From: Clostridiales bacterium
Lineage (GTDB): Bacteria; Bacillota; Clostridia; Oscillospirales; Oscillospiraceae
DNA: 32,519 nucleotides
Direction of reading: 5' to 3'
Assembly (NCBI GenBank): GCA_004553495.1
Contig: SFLE01000020.1
Span: 1 to 32,519, forward strand
Of the stretch, positions 23,041 through 30,594 are shown piece after piece. The notes under the pieces are model-generated. The model saw only the letters and a program-made list of their open reading frames with translations. It was not told the DNA's origin and searched no databases. The position numbers were made by a program, and so were the translations under genes. Position 1 is the stretch's first letter. The number at the start of each line of letters is the position of its first letter.

Positions 23041-23067
23041 AAAAGCACCGCATGTTGCGGTGCTTTT
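23041..23067 (+). terminator. Terminator of the micropeptide 1-2 unit
   Basis: AAAAGCACCGCA and TGCGGTGCTTTT form a perfect 12-bp stem with a TGT loop. A second, weaker hairpin with TTTTT (CGGCG/CGCCG, 23133-23155) lies downstream. Confidence 0.9.
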
Positions 23068-23188
23068 AACATTTTTCTTAATTGTTTACAAATAAACGAA
23101 ATGTGTATAATCCTTGATTTTTCAATCTTTTTCGGCGACAAAACGCGCCGTTTTTCGGCTTAATTATACTAATTTCGACAAATGTTGG

Positions 23189-23233
23189 TTGACATAAGCA
23201 TATTCATATGATATTATGCTCATGGAAATAGTC
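23189..23233 (+). promoter_or_regulatory. Promoter P2 of micropeptide 3, twin of P1
   Basis: TTGACA (23189-23194), 17 bases, TATTAT (23212-23217) with extended TGA. After six bases comes GGAAATAGTC (23224-23233), the same block at the same distance as in P1. Confidence 0.85.
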
Positions 23234-23261
23234 TAAGAAACTATAAGAAAGGAGAAACACG

Positions 23262-23378
23262 ATGATATCTTGGATTTTCAGAGCACTTCAGGATATGCAC
23301 AAGCGCAACGACTGGGATCAGGCAGTGGGCGACACTTTCGGTGAAATTGCAAAGTGGCTCGAAGGCCACGGTCTCTAA
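23262..23378 (+). CDS. Micropeptide 3 (38 residues), amphipathic, unknown function
   Basis: ATG at 23262 lies seven bases after AAAGGAG. The 13 bases AAAGGAGAAACAC are identical to those before micropeptide 2. The peptide starts MISWIFRALQDMHKRNDWDQ and closes with GEIAKWLEGHGL; three Trp residues and regular spacing of hydrophobic residues suggest an amphipathic helix. It does not carry the EPN motif, though EIAKWLE recalls DEIAWLD of micropeptide 2. Its general form recalls beta-type phenol-soluble modulins of staphylococci, which is a loose resemblance only. It is a single-gene unit with its own promoter and terminator, convergent with rny. Confidence 0.65.
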   Translation: MISWIFRALQDMHKRNDWDQAVGDTFGEIAKWLEGHGL

Positions 23379-23387
23379 GGCATTAAC

Positions 23388-23413
23388 AAACCGCACCGTT
23401 TGGTGCGGTTTTT
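23388..23413 (+). terminator. Terminator of micropeptide 3
   Basis: AAACCGCACC and GGTGCGGTTT form a perfect 10-bp stem with a GTTT loop and trailing T residues, nine bases after the stop codon. Confidence 0.9.
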
Positions 23414-23429
23414 ATATTTTTCGCCGTAA

Positions 23430-23460
23430 AAAAGCAGAACGGATGTTCCGTTCTGCTTTT
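23430..23460 (-). terminator. Terminator of rny
   Basis: AAAAGCAGAACGGA and TCCGTTCTGCTTTT form a perfect 14-bp stem with a three-base loop. It lies directly after the rny stop on the minus strand, with T residues following. Confidence 0.9.
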
Positions 23461-23464
23461 GTTC

Positions 23465-25006
23465 TTATTTTGCGTACTCGACGGCCTTCGTCTCGCGAAG
23501 GACGTGGACCTTGATCTGACCGGGGTAAGTCAGCTCCTCTTCGATCTTCTTTGCGATATCGCGCGCCAGGAGCACCATCTGATCCTCGGATACCTCCTCG
23601 GGCTTGACCATAACGCGTATCTCGCGTCCGGCCTGGATGGCATAGCTGCCGGCAATGCCGGGGAAGCTCTTGGATATCTCCTCAAGCTTTTCAAGGCGCT
23701 TGACATAGTTTTCGATATTCTCGCGCCGTGCGCCGGGACGGGATGCGGAAATGGCATCTGCCGCCTGAACGATGCAGGCTACGACCGTGCGCGGCTCAAC
23801 ATCGCCGTGGTGCGCCTCAATAGCGTGGATGACCGCTTCGCTCTCTTTGTACTTGCGGCAAATGTCAACTCCGATGGAGACATGGCTGCCCTCGACCTCA
23901 TGGTCGATAGCCTTGCCTATATCGTGCAGGAGACCCGCACGCTTTGCGGTGTTAACATCAACGCCGAGCTCTGCGGCGATAAGGCCGGAAATGTGCGACA
24001 CCTCAATGGAGTGCTGCAGGACATTCTGCCCATAGCTGGTGCGGTATTTCATTCTGCCGAGGAGCTTTATCAGCTCCTGATTTACACCGTGGATATTGGT
24101 CTCAAACACGGCGCGCTCGCCCTCAGCCTTAATAGTGGCATTGACTTCCTTCTGCGCCTTGGCGACCATCTCCTCGATGCGCGCCGGATGGATGCGTCCG
24201 TCGGAAATGAGCTTCTCGAGCGCCAGACGGGCGACCTCGCGGCGAACGGGATCAAAGCTCGAAACGGTTATTGCCTCGGGAGTGTCGTCAATGATAAGAT
24301 CGCAGCCGGTGAGCGTTTCTATGCTGCGGATGTTTCTGCCTTCTCGCCCGATTATGCGTCCCTTCATCTCGTCGTTGGGGAGAGGTACGACGGATACGGT
24401 GACCTCGCTGGCATGGTCTGCCGCGCAGCGCTGGATAGCCGTTACGATGATCTCACGGGCTCTTTCCTCGGCCTCGTCCTTATACTGCGCCTCGATCTCC
24501 TTGACCTTGACCGCCATCTCATGCGTGACCTCGTCCTTAAGGGCATTTATGAGATATGCCTTTGCCTCGTCCGCCGTGTAGCCCGAGACCTTTTCGAGCA
24601 TTTCAAGCTGGCTCTTCTTTATGAGCGCTATCTCCTGCTGCTGCGCGTCTACACTGGCTATCTTGCGGGCAAGAGCATCGTTCTTGCGCTCAAGAGAATC
24701 GGTTTTTCTGTCAAGGTTTTCTTCTTTTTGCTGTAATCTTCTTTCCTGCTTCTGCAGGTCGGCACGCCGTGCCTTTTCTTCGCGCTCAAACTCCGAGCGC
24801 TGTTTGTGTATTTCTTCCTTTGCCTCGACGAGAGCCTCGCGTTTCTTGCTCTCGGCGCTTTTTATGGCTTCATTTAATATTCTTGTTGCATCTTCTTCTG
24901 ATCTGCCTATATCTCGCTCGACCTTTCTCTTACGAAAAGCCATACCGAGGACGAATCCTATAATACAAAAAGCAACGATAAGAACGATCGCTAACCATAA
25001 TTCCAT
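23465..25006 (-). CDS. rny: Ribonuclease Y
   Basis: A 513-residue membrane-anchored endoribonuclease that starts bulk mRNA decay and processes specific transcripts. It has an N-terminal membrane segment (about 2-22), then a long charged coiled coil rich in Glu, Lys, Arg and Gln (about 25-190). A KH domain with GRIIGREGRNIRSIE lies near 212-226. An HD domain near 330-425 carries the metal-binding LLHDIGKAIDHEVEGSH. The C-terminal family segment includes RPGARRENIENYVKRLEKLE. The ATG at 25006 gives the usual MELWLAIV start. An upstream in-frame ATG at 25027 sits before the GGAGG ribosome binding site and would include it in the coding part. A leader of about 155 bases precedes it. Confidence 0.96.
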   Translation of the reverse strand: MELWLAIVLIVAFCIIGFVLGMAFRKRKVERDIGRSEEDATRILNEAIKSAESKKREALVEAKEEIHKQRSEFEREEKARRADLQKQERRLQQKEENLDRKTDSLERKNDALARKIASVDAQQQEIALIKKSQLEMLEKVSGYTADEAKAYLINALKDEVTHEMAVKVKEIEAQYKDEAEERAREIIVTAIQRCAADHASEVTVSVVPLPNDEMKGRIIGREGRNIRSIETLTGCDLIIDDTPEAITVSSFDPVRREVARLALEKLISDGRIHPARIEEMVAKAQKEVNATIKAEGERAVFETNIHGVNQELIKLLGRMKYRTSYGQNVLQHSIEVSHISGLIAAELGVDVNTAKRAGLLHDIGKAIDHEVEGSHVSIGVDICRKYKESEAVIHAIEAHHGDVEPRTVVACIVQAADAISASRPGARRENIENYVKRLEKLEEISKSFPGIAGSYAIQAGREIRVMVKPEEVSEDQMVLLARDIAKKIEEELTYPGQIKVHVLRETKAVEYAK

Positions 25007-25168
25007 AGAAAGTAAACACACCTCCATTCTTTAAGAATTTTGCGGTGGTTTTTTGTTTTGCTGGGGTATCTAAGGGTAAGACGGAGCATCAAGCGCTTCC
25101 CGTCCGTAGAATTGAAAGGCAATATTCATTCGGGCGCCTCCCCGGGTGCCCAAAATCTTATCCGATTT

Positions 25169-25197
25169 ATTTTAGCCCCAAATCCGTATTATGTCAA
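25169..25197 (-). promoter_or_regulatory. Promoter of rny
   Basis: The minus strand reads TTGACA-N17-TAAAAT. The 155-base leader contains a GC-rich hairpin around 25132-25151 (GGGC/GCCC arms) without a T tract. Apart from this and the divergent promoter, I see nothing else between 25028 and 25308. Confidence 0.7.
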
Positions 25198-25247
25198 GTG
25201 GTTACAATAATATATATTAAATTTTCAAAACACTTTGTTCGGGCTTG

Positions 25248-25276
25248 TGGACAAATGCGGCATAATTTAATATAAT
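25248..25276 (+). promoter_or_regulatory. Promoter of the PMT-type glycosyltransferase gene
   Basis: TGGACA-N17-TATAAT. The leader is about 25 bases, with GGAGGG as ribosome binding site. Confidence 0.7.
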
Positions 25277-25308
25277 CAGTTAGATTACATTTTATTTCGG
25301 AGGGACGC

Positions 25309-27051
25309 ATGAGAGCTTCCTATATATTTCCGGTGCTTATCATCATGTTCATAGCGCTGTTTTATATTGCCTGCCCCTCCCCTGACGGTGCAAGACTCAT
25401 GGGCAAAAATCCGGCGTTCGGGCGCAAAGACGCGCTGGCACTCGGCGTTATAATGCTTTTATACTCCGCAGCCGCATTCTGGGGTCTGGGAAACACGAGC
25501 GCGCCGGAGTCGTTCCACCGCTTTGAAAGCGGCGAGCGCGCGGTGATAGACCTCGGGCAAGTGCAGGAGGTCGAAGGTCTCACGCTGTACCCCGGGCTCA
25601 ACACCGGAAGCTACCGCATCGAGTACTCCGCTGACGGCGTTAACTGGCGCGACGGCGCGTCGTTCGAGCAGAACTATGTCTCGCTGTTTAAATGGGCGGA
25701 TGTCGGCTTTGCCGACGGAGTGGTTCCCGCACGGTATATAAGGCTCACCGCCGCAGGTGATGTATGGCTGGGCGAGCTCGCCGTAAACAGTGCCGAGGGG
25801 CACATTGCCGCAAGCTCGCAGGCAAGCGAGCTTGTGGACGAGCAGGCGCTCATACCGGATGCTGCAAGCTATCTCAACAGCACATATTTTGACGAGATAT
25901 ACCACGCGCGCACTGCATTTGAGAACCTTGAGGGAATTTACCCCTACGAGGTGTCTCATCCCCCGCTGGGCAAGCTCATAATTGCAATAGGCATACAGCT
26001 TTTCGGCATGACACCGTTCGGCTGGCGTTTTTCCGGCACGCTCTTCGGCGTTTTGATGCTGCCTGCAATGTATGTGCTCATAAAGCGGCTTTTCGGCAGC
26101 AGTCAGACAGCCGCGTGCGGCGCGGCGATATTTGCGTTCGACTTCATGCATTTTTCGCAGACGAGGCTCGCCACGATAGACACCTATGCGGTGTTTTTCA
26201 TCCTTCTGATGTACCTTTTCATGTACGCCTATATCACTACGGACAAAACGCGGCATTTCGCGCTGTCGGGTCTGTTCTTCGGCATAGGCGCTGTGTGCAA
26301 ATGGACCTGCATATACGCCGGTGCAGGGCTTGCGGTGATATGGCTCATCTATCAGCTCAGGCATTTTGACATAAAGCACTTTGCGAAAAGCAGCGCCTCG
26401 GGAGTTCTGTTTTTCATTCTCGTTCCTGCCGTTATATACTATGCCAGCTACTATCCCTACGGTCAGGCAAGCGGACTTCACGGCATCGGGATGTACTTTA
26501 CCTCCGACTATGCAAACATCGTTCTGGATAACCAGAAGTTCATGTTCACCTACCACTCGGGCGTTAACGCCGAGCATCCGTACTCCTCGCGCTGGTGGCA
26601 GTGGATAATAAACGAGCGCCCGATATTGTACTATCTCAATTATTTTGACGACGGTACGCGCTCCTCGTTCGGGGCATTTCTCAACCCCGTCGTCTGCTGG
26701 GGCGGGCTGGGCGCAATGGTCATATGCGCGGTCTACTCGATACGCCGCAGGGACAATGCCTCGCTTTTTATAGTTGTCGGCTATCTGTCACAGCTTTTGC
26801 CGTGGGTGTTTATAACGCGCACGACATTTGAGTACCACTACTTCCCCTCTTCGGTTTTCCTCGTGCTTGCCATATGTCGGGTGCTGTCGCTTATCCGGTG
26901 CAATACGAGAAACTGGCGCTTCAGCGTTTACGGGCTGACGGCGCTGTCATGCGCGCTGTTTGTTATGTTTTATCCCGTGCTGTCCGGTATGCGGGTTAAC
27001 TCTCAGATAGCGACGAATTTGCTGAAATGGCTCCCCAACTGGCCTTTCTGA
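25309..27051 (+). CDS. PMT-family (GT39) membrane glycosyltransferase with discoidin-like domain
   Basis: This 580-residue GT-C membrane enzyme has two N-terminal membrane segments (about 4-22 and 42-60). A beta-rich region at about 65-160 resembles an F5/8-type C (discoidin) sugar-binding domain (VEGLTLYPG, then SYRIEYSADGVNWRDG and ARYIRLTAAGDVWLGEL). The PMT catalytic loop follows: TYFDEIYHARTA with the Asp-Glu pair near 195-205, then HPPLGKL. About nine more membrane segments run to the end. Such enzymes move mannose or another sugar from a polyprenyl-phosphate carrier to secreted proteins or glycans outside the membrane. It is a single gene with its own promoter. rpiB follows after 72 bases with its own promoter. 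The acceptor is unknown. Confidence 0.88.
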   Translation: MRASYIFPVLIIMFIALFYIACPSPDGARLMGKNPAFGRKDALALGVIMLLYSAAAFWGLGNTSAPESFHRFESGERAVIDLGQVQEVEGLTLYPGLNTGSYRIEYSADGVNWRDGASFEQNYVSLFKWADVGFADGVVPARYIRLTAAGDVWLGELAVNSAEGHIAASSQASELVDEQALIPDAASYLNSTYFDEIYHARTAFENLEGIYPYEVSHPPLGKLIIAIGIQLFGMTPFGWRFSGTLFGVLMLPAMYVLIKRLFGSSQTAACGAAIFAFDFMHFSQTRLATIDTYAVFFILLMYLFMYAYITTDKTRHFALSGLFFGIGAVCKWTCIYAGAGLAVIWLIYQLRHFDIKHFAKSSASGVLFFILVPAVIYYASYYPYGQASGLHGIGMYFTSDYANIVLDNQKFMFTYHSGVNAEHPYSSRWWQWIINERPILYYLNYFDDGTRSSFGAFLNPVVCWGGLGAMVICAVYSIRRRDNASLFIVVGYLSQLLPWVFITRTTFEYHYFPSSVFLVLAICRVLSLIRCNTRNWRFSVYGLTALSCALFVMFYPVLSGMRVNSQIATNLLKWLPNWPF

Positions 27052-27061
27052 TATATTTTTC

Positions 27062-27090
27062 TTGTAATTGGTCGAATTTAATGAGATAAT
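27062..27090 (+). promoter_or_regulatory. Candidate promoter of rpiB
   Basis: TTGTAA-N17-GATAAT with an extended TGA before the -10 box. Read-through from the upstream gene is also possible, since no terminator is seen between them. Confidence 0.5.
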
Positions 27091-27123
27091 AAAATGTAAT
27101 ATTATTTTCGGAGGATCTTGGAT

Positions 27124-27552
27124 ATGATCGCATTAGGCTCTGACCACGGCGGATATGCTCTCAAGCAGGAGGTTATGAAGCATCTCGATGCCCGCGGTCT
27201 TGAATACAAGGATTACGGCACCTATTCCGAGGATAGCTGCGACTATCCCGTTTACGGAAAGGCTGTGGCGCACGCCGTAGCCGACGGCGAGTGCGAAAAA
27301 GGCATAATCATCTGCGGCACCGGCATAGGCATCTCCATCACCGCAAACAAGGTTCGCGGCATTCGCGCGGCTCTGTGCGGCGACTGCTTCTCTGCCGAAA
27401 TGACAAGACTTCACAACGATGCGAACATACTTGCCCTCGGTGCCAGAGTTGTGGGTCCCGGACTCGCGCTCAAGATAGTCGATACTTTTCTTGACACTCC
27501 GTTCTCCGGCGATGAGCGCCATGTCCGCAGAATAGACCAGATCGAGGACTGA
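27124..27552 (+). CDS. rpiB: Ribose-5-phosphate isomerase B
   Basis: This 142-residue cytoplasmic enzyme interconverts ribose-5-phosphate and ribulose-5-phosphate. The start MIALGSDHGGYALK is diagnostic, with Asp7 and His8 at the active site. The catalytic Cys lies near residue 64 in IIICGTGIGISITANK, and HNDANILALGARVVG closes the core. The ATG at 27124 is right, because CGGAGGA lies eight bases upstream; a TTG at 27118 is too close to that site. A LacA/LacB-type isomerase is less likely given the Cys and overall fit. The next gene follows after five bases and is probably co-transcribed. Confidence 0.95.
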   Translation: MIALGSDHGGYALKQEVMKHLDARGLEYKDYGTYSEDSCDYPVYGKAVAHAVADGECEKGIIICGTGIGISITANKVRGIRAALCGDCFSAEMTRLHNDANILALGARVVGPGLALKIVDTFLDTPFSGDERHVRRIDQIED

Positions 27553-27557
27553 TATAA

Positions 27558-28664
27558 TTGGCAAACAATTCTGAATTTTACCGCGGAAAGAGGAAAAAGG
27601 TCGCACCGGCTTTGATAACGACGATAATCGTTTTGTCGATCACTGCCTTTGTGATAATGCTCTTTTACGGACTTCAAAAGTATATAGTCGTTTCAAACAG
27701 CGGACTGCACCTTGAGATACCGTTTTTGCAGGACGACGGCAAGCAGTCGAACACTCAGACCGACGAGGGACCTGCGGTGCAGAGCTTTGCTCCCGTGGAC
27801 GCGGTGCTTGAGATCGGTCAGCCGGACTATTCCAATGTATCCGCCACCGCAGGCGATGGACTCAGCGCGCTGAATGCGGTGTTCGTACCCGCCGACGAGG
27901 TAAGCCAGTCGGGTATAGACGCAAAGCTCGGCACGGTGACCGGTGCAAACGCCGTTTTGCTGGACCTGAAAACCGTTACCGGCATGCTCGTCTGGAATTC
28001 CGAAACGGACATAGCCAAGGGCTACGGTACCGCGGGCACGGTCGATCTTAAAAGCATCGTTTCCGACCTTAAGGAGCGGGATATTTATATTGCAGTGCGG
28101 CTGTGCTGCTTTGTTGACAACACGCTTGCCTCCCGCTACACTCAGCTTGCGCTCATGACAAAGGACGGGCAAGCCTATTCCGACTCGAGCGGCGCATGGC
28201 TCGACCCCACGAACGCGGTCGTCAGGAGCTACATCTCGTCGCTGTGCAGCGAGCTTTCAAAGATGGGCGTTGACGAGATCGTGCTGCACGGCATGAGAAT
28301 GCCGGAGGCTGCCGGAGTTGAATATGCCTTCTCCTCCACCTCGGCGGTAACGCCAACGCCGGTGTCGGCAATATCGGGCTTTGCGATAAGCATAAGCCGG
28401 AGCATGAGAAGCGCCTCGGCGCGCCTGTCCGTTCAGCTTACAAGTCAGACCGCCATGCAGTCTGGCTCGGACACCGTTACTGGGCAGAATGCCGAGATAT
28501 TCTTCAAGGTGTTTGACAGGGTGTACTACACCTCCGACAAGGACAGCGCATCGGGCGCCGTGAGCGCGGCGGAGCAGTATGTAACACTCGGAGATGTCAA
28601 TATGCGGCTTATCCCCATTTGCTCCGAGGCTCCGTCGACCACCTCATGGGTCGTTATGAACTGA
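27558..28664 (+). CDS. Membrane-anchored DUF4015-type putative glycoside hydrolase
   Basis: This 368-residue protein has a basic N-terminus, one membrane segment (about 17-40), a low-complexity linker (about 55-85) and an outer domain. That domain resembles the DUF4015/GHL putative glycosidase family. GANAVLLDLKTVTGMLVW and the repeated AWLDPTNAVVRSYISSLCSEL, then MGVDEIVLHGMRMP, parallel the family's WLDP...GFDEI...R.P pattern near 210-255. The family's usual Asp in the FDYIRFP position is replaced by His-Gly (LHGMRMP), so activity is doubtful. The start is TTG at 27558, with GAGGA ten bases upstream inside the end of rpiB. It is likely translated from the rpiB transcript. Confidence 0.75.
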   Translation: MANNSEFYRGKRKKVAPALITTIIVLSITAFVIMLFYGLQKYIVVSNSGLHLEIPFLQDDGKQSNTQTDEGPAVQSFAPVDAVLEIGQPDYSNVSATAGDGLSALNAVFVPADEVSQSGIDAKLGTVTGANAVLLDLKTVTGMLVWNSETDIAKGYGTAGTVDLKSIVSDLKERDIYIAVRLCCFVDNTLASRYTQLALMTKDGQAYSDSSGAWLDPTNAVVRSYISSLCSELSKMGVDEIVLHGMRMPEAAGVEYAFSSTSAVTPTPVSAISGFAISISRSMRSASARLSVQLTSQTAMQSGSDTVTGQNAEIFFKVFDRVYYTSDKDSASGAVSAAEQYVTLGDVNMRLIPICSEAPSTTSWVVMN

Positions 28665-28697
28665 AAAAAGAGTCACTCAGTCGAGTGACTCTTTTTT
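28664..28697. terminator. Bidirectional terminator between the DUF4015 gene and licB
   Basis: AAAAAAGAGTCACTC and GAGTGACTCTTTTTT form a perfect 15-bp stem with an AGTC loop, serving both convergent transcripts. Confidence 0.92.
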
Positions 28698-28712
28698 ATA
28701 TTTATCATGCTT

Positions 28713-29663
28713 TTATGCTTTGTTTTTTGAGAACAGGTCCTTTGTATCGGCGGCTGTCAATATGCCGCAGATTATAACGATGAGCGCACACACGATTGTA
28801 GTCGGCGTGAGAACGCTCGTGTCGCCGAGGAACACCGCCGTGAAGAATATCGCCCACGCAGCATAGGTGACATTGAGCGCCATGGACTTGGAAGCGCCGA
28901 TGCTCGCTATCGCCTTGTAGTAGCACAGGTAGGACACCGTTGCGAAGAATGCCGCGGCCGCAATGACGGGAAGCAGCCAGCCGGTGCCGGAGGTGAACAG
29001 GCTTGCAGTGAATCCCCAGCCGTGCAATATCGGCAGAAGAACGATACCGTAAACGGTCGCGGAGGTTGTCTGGCGGATCTGGAGGGCATACTCGTCCTTG
29101 ACATCGGGATCCTGCATGCACTTTGCCAGCACGACCGCCTCTATGCCCCAGCCGAACGCGCACATGAGAGCGCCGATGATGCCGAGCCAGAAGTCGGTGA
29201 TGTTAAGATCGGGCGAATAGCTCAGACCGTAAACGCCGAGGAGCGTTGCAATGAGGAATATCCAGCGGTACCACTGCATTTTCTCCTTGAGGAAAAAGTA
29301 TGCAAGTATTGCGCCTATAGCGGGGAAAATGGCGCTGGCGACCGCTCCGATGGATGCGCCCATGTAGTTTATTGCGAGAACATAGCCGGTCATGCCGATG
29401 GGTCCGCCGATGACCGCCGCGAGCATTACGAACTTGCCGCTTTTTGTTTTGAACGCGGCTTTGTACACATTCTTGAGGTTCCCGCGCACGCCGTTGTATA
29501 TGGTCGCCCATATCGCGGAAAACGCATCGTGGATAAAGGTGCTGACGAACGGCGCGAGGAATATTGCCTGCTCGGTGGAGACAAACGGTGTCATTGAAAG
29601 AGCTATGCCGAGGATAATGGTCTCTACCGCCCATGTCGCACCGGCAGCTATACCGTAAAACAT
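28713..29663 (-). CDS. licB: Choline uptake permease, LicB-like (DMT/EamA superfamily)
   Basis: This 316-residue protein has about ten membrane segments in two EamA-type halves. GPIGMTGYVLAINYMGASIGA and the matching second-half KAIASIGASKSMALNVTYAAW show the internal repeat. The N-terminus MFYGIAAGATWAVETIILG fits the LicB branch. LicB imports choline for phosphocholine decoration in Haemophilus and Streptococcus. It starts four bases after the stop of licA, and licC precedes licA, so the context supports choline strongly. Other DMT exporters remain possible by sequence alone. A bidirectional terminator follows 16 bases after the stop codon. Confidence 0.85.
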   Translation of the reverse strand: MFYGIAAGATWAVETIILGIALSMTPFVSTEQAIFLAPFVSTFIHDAFSAIWATIYNGVRGNLKNVYKAAFKTKSGKFVMLAAVIGGPIGMTGYVLAINYMGASIGAVASAIFPAIGAILAYFFLKEKMQWYRWIFLIATLLGVYGLSYSPDLNITDFWLGIIGALMCAFGWGIEAVVLAKCMQDPDVKDEYALQIRQTTSATVYGIVLLPILHGWGFTASLFTSGTGWLLPVIAAAAFFATVSYLCYYKAIASIGASKSMALNVTYAAWAIFFTAVFLGDTSVLTPTTIVCALIVIICGILTAADTKDLFSKNKA

Positions 29664-29667
29664 ATAT

Positions 29668-30594
29668 TCACTTTCCTTTCATTTGAGCTAAAATGCTTGC
29701 AAAGAGCTTGAGATTGTCTTTAAGTCTTTCATAGCGCTCCTGCGCCCAATACTCCATCGGCTGACCGTCATACGGTACGCGGGTCTTTGCCCACAGCGTC
29801 CAGAGGTAATCAACATAGAGCTTGCTTGCGAGAAAGTGCCTGTACTCGTTCTGGTCGGGCTTTTTGCCGAGATACTCGGTGAGCAGCAGCTCATCGTTTT
29901 CGGCGGTGTAAACGCCCTCTATCGAAATATCGGCAAGATCCCATATGCCGTCGTTCATTCCGGCATACTCCCAGTCGATGAGATACATTCTGTCGTCATC
30001 GCCGGATACCACCCAATTTTCGCACAGGGGATCGTTGTGACAGGGCACCTTTTTAATTTCACAGGTCTCATCCACCTGCGCCTTGATGTCCATTACCGAT
30101 GCCTTGATCTGCGCATAATCGGGGTACATATAAACGCCGTTTTCTTCGATTATCTTTTCATAGCCGGCAGCCATGTCGAACACCTCGAATTTAACGCCGG
30201 TATCCTCCCCGCTGCCGTGCAGCGTTTTGAGGAGCCGAGCCGCCTGCCGGATGCGCTTATCCTCGCGCATTGTTTCCGCCGACATGGTGACGGCGTTCGG
30301 GATAAACTCCGATACCTTGGTGCCGTCAACGCCGAAATAATACAGCTTTGCGTCAATGCCGATCGCGCACGCAAGCTCCGTGCTCACCTTTTCGTCGCTT
30401 CGGTCGATGAGCTCCTCGGTGCCTTCGCCGGGGATACGCACCATGCAGCGGCTGCCGTCGGGGAATTCGACGCGGTATGTGCGGTTTGTGAGTCCGCCCA
30501 TCCGCTGAATATCGCGGTAATCTGAATGCCCGAGCACATTTTCAAGCAGCGCCTTAACTCTGCCGAGATCTGCCTCGACTATGCCTTTAGCCAT
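29668..30594 (-). CDS. licA: Choline kinase, LicA-like
   Basis: This 308-residue kinase of the choline/ethanolamine kinase fold makes phosphocholine from choline and ATP. The Brenner phosphotransferase motif VPCHNDPLCENWV (catalytic Asp after HN) is near 191-203. The metal-binding LIDWEYAGMNDGIWDLADI follows near 214-232, and an N-terminal GGLTNRTYRVEF nucleotide loop lies near 32-43. The ATG at 30594 is chosen because GGAGAAGGA lies just upstream and the N-terminus fits. The open frame continues to 30639 but inside licC. It overlaps the end of licC by eight bases. Ethanolamine or thiamine as substrate is less likely given licB and licC. Confidence 0.88.
   Translation of the reverse strand: MAKGIVEADLGRVKALLENVLGHSDYRDIQRMGGLTNRTYRVEFPDGSRCMVRIPGEGTEELIDRSDEKVSTELACAIGIDAKLYYFGVDGTKVSEFIPNAVTMSAETMREDKRIRQAARLLKTLHGSGEDTGVKFEVFDMAAGYEKIIEENGVYMYPDYAQIKASVMDIKAQVDETCEIKKVPCHNDPLCENWVVSGDDDRMYLIDWEYAGMNDGIWDLADISIEGVYTAENDELLLTEYLGKKPDQNEYRHFLASKLYVDYLWTLWAKTRVPYDGQPMEYWAQERYERLKDNLKLFASILAQMKGK

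Noticed and set aside
23101..23163. A 20-codon frame between micropeptides 2 and 3
   Set aside because: No ribosome binding site and no promoter at suitable distance; it overlaps a weak terminator hairpin.
23459..24736. 425-codon plus-strand frame opposite rny
   Set aside because: rny is unambiguous on the minus strand; this frame is its reverse complement with no start signal.
25028..25165. Long rny leader as a possible riboswitch
   Set aside because: Only one imperfect GC-rich hairpin is visible and no known aptamer pattern is recognised.
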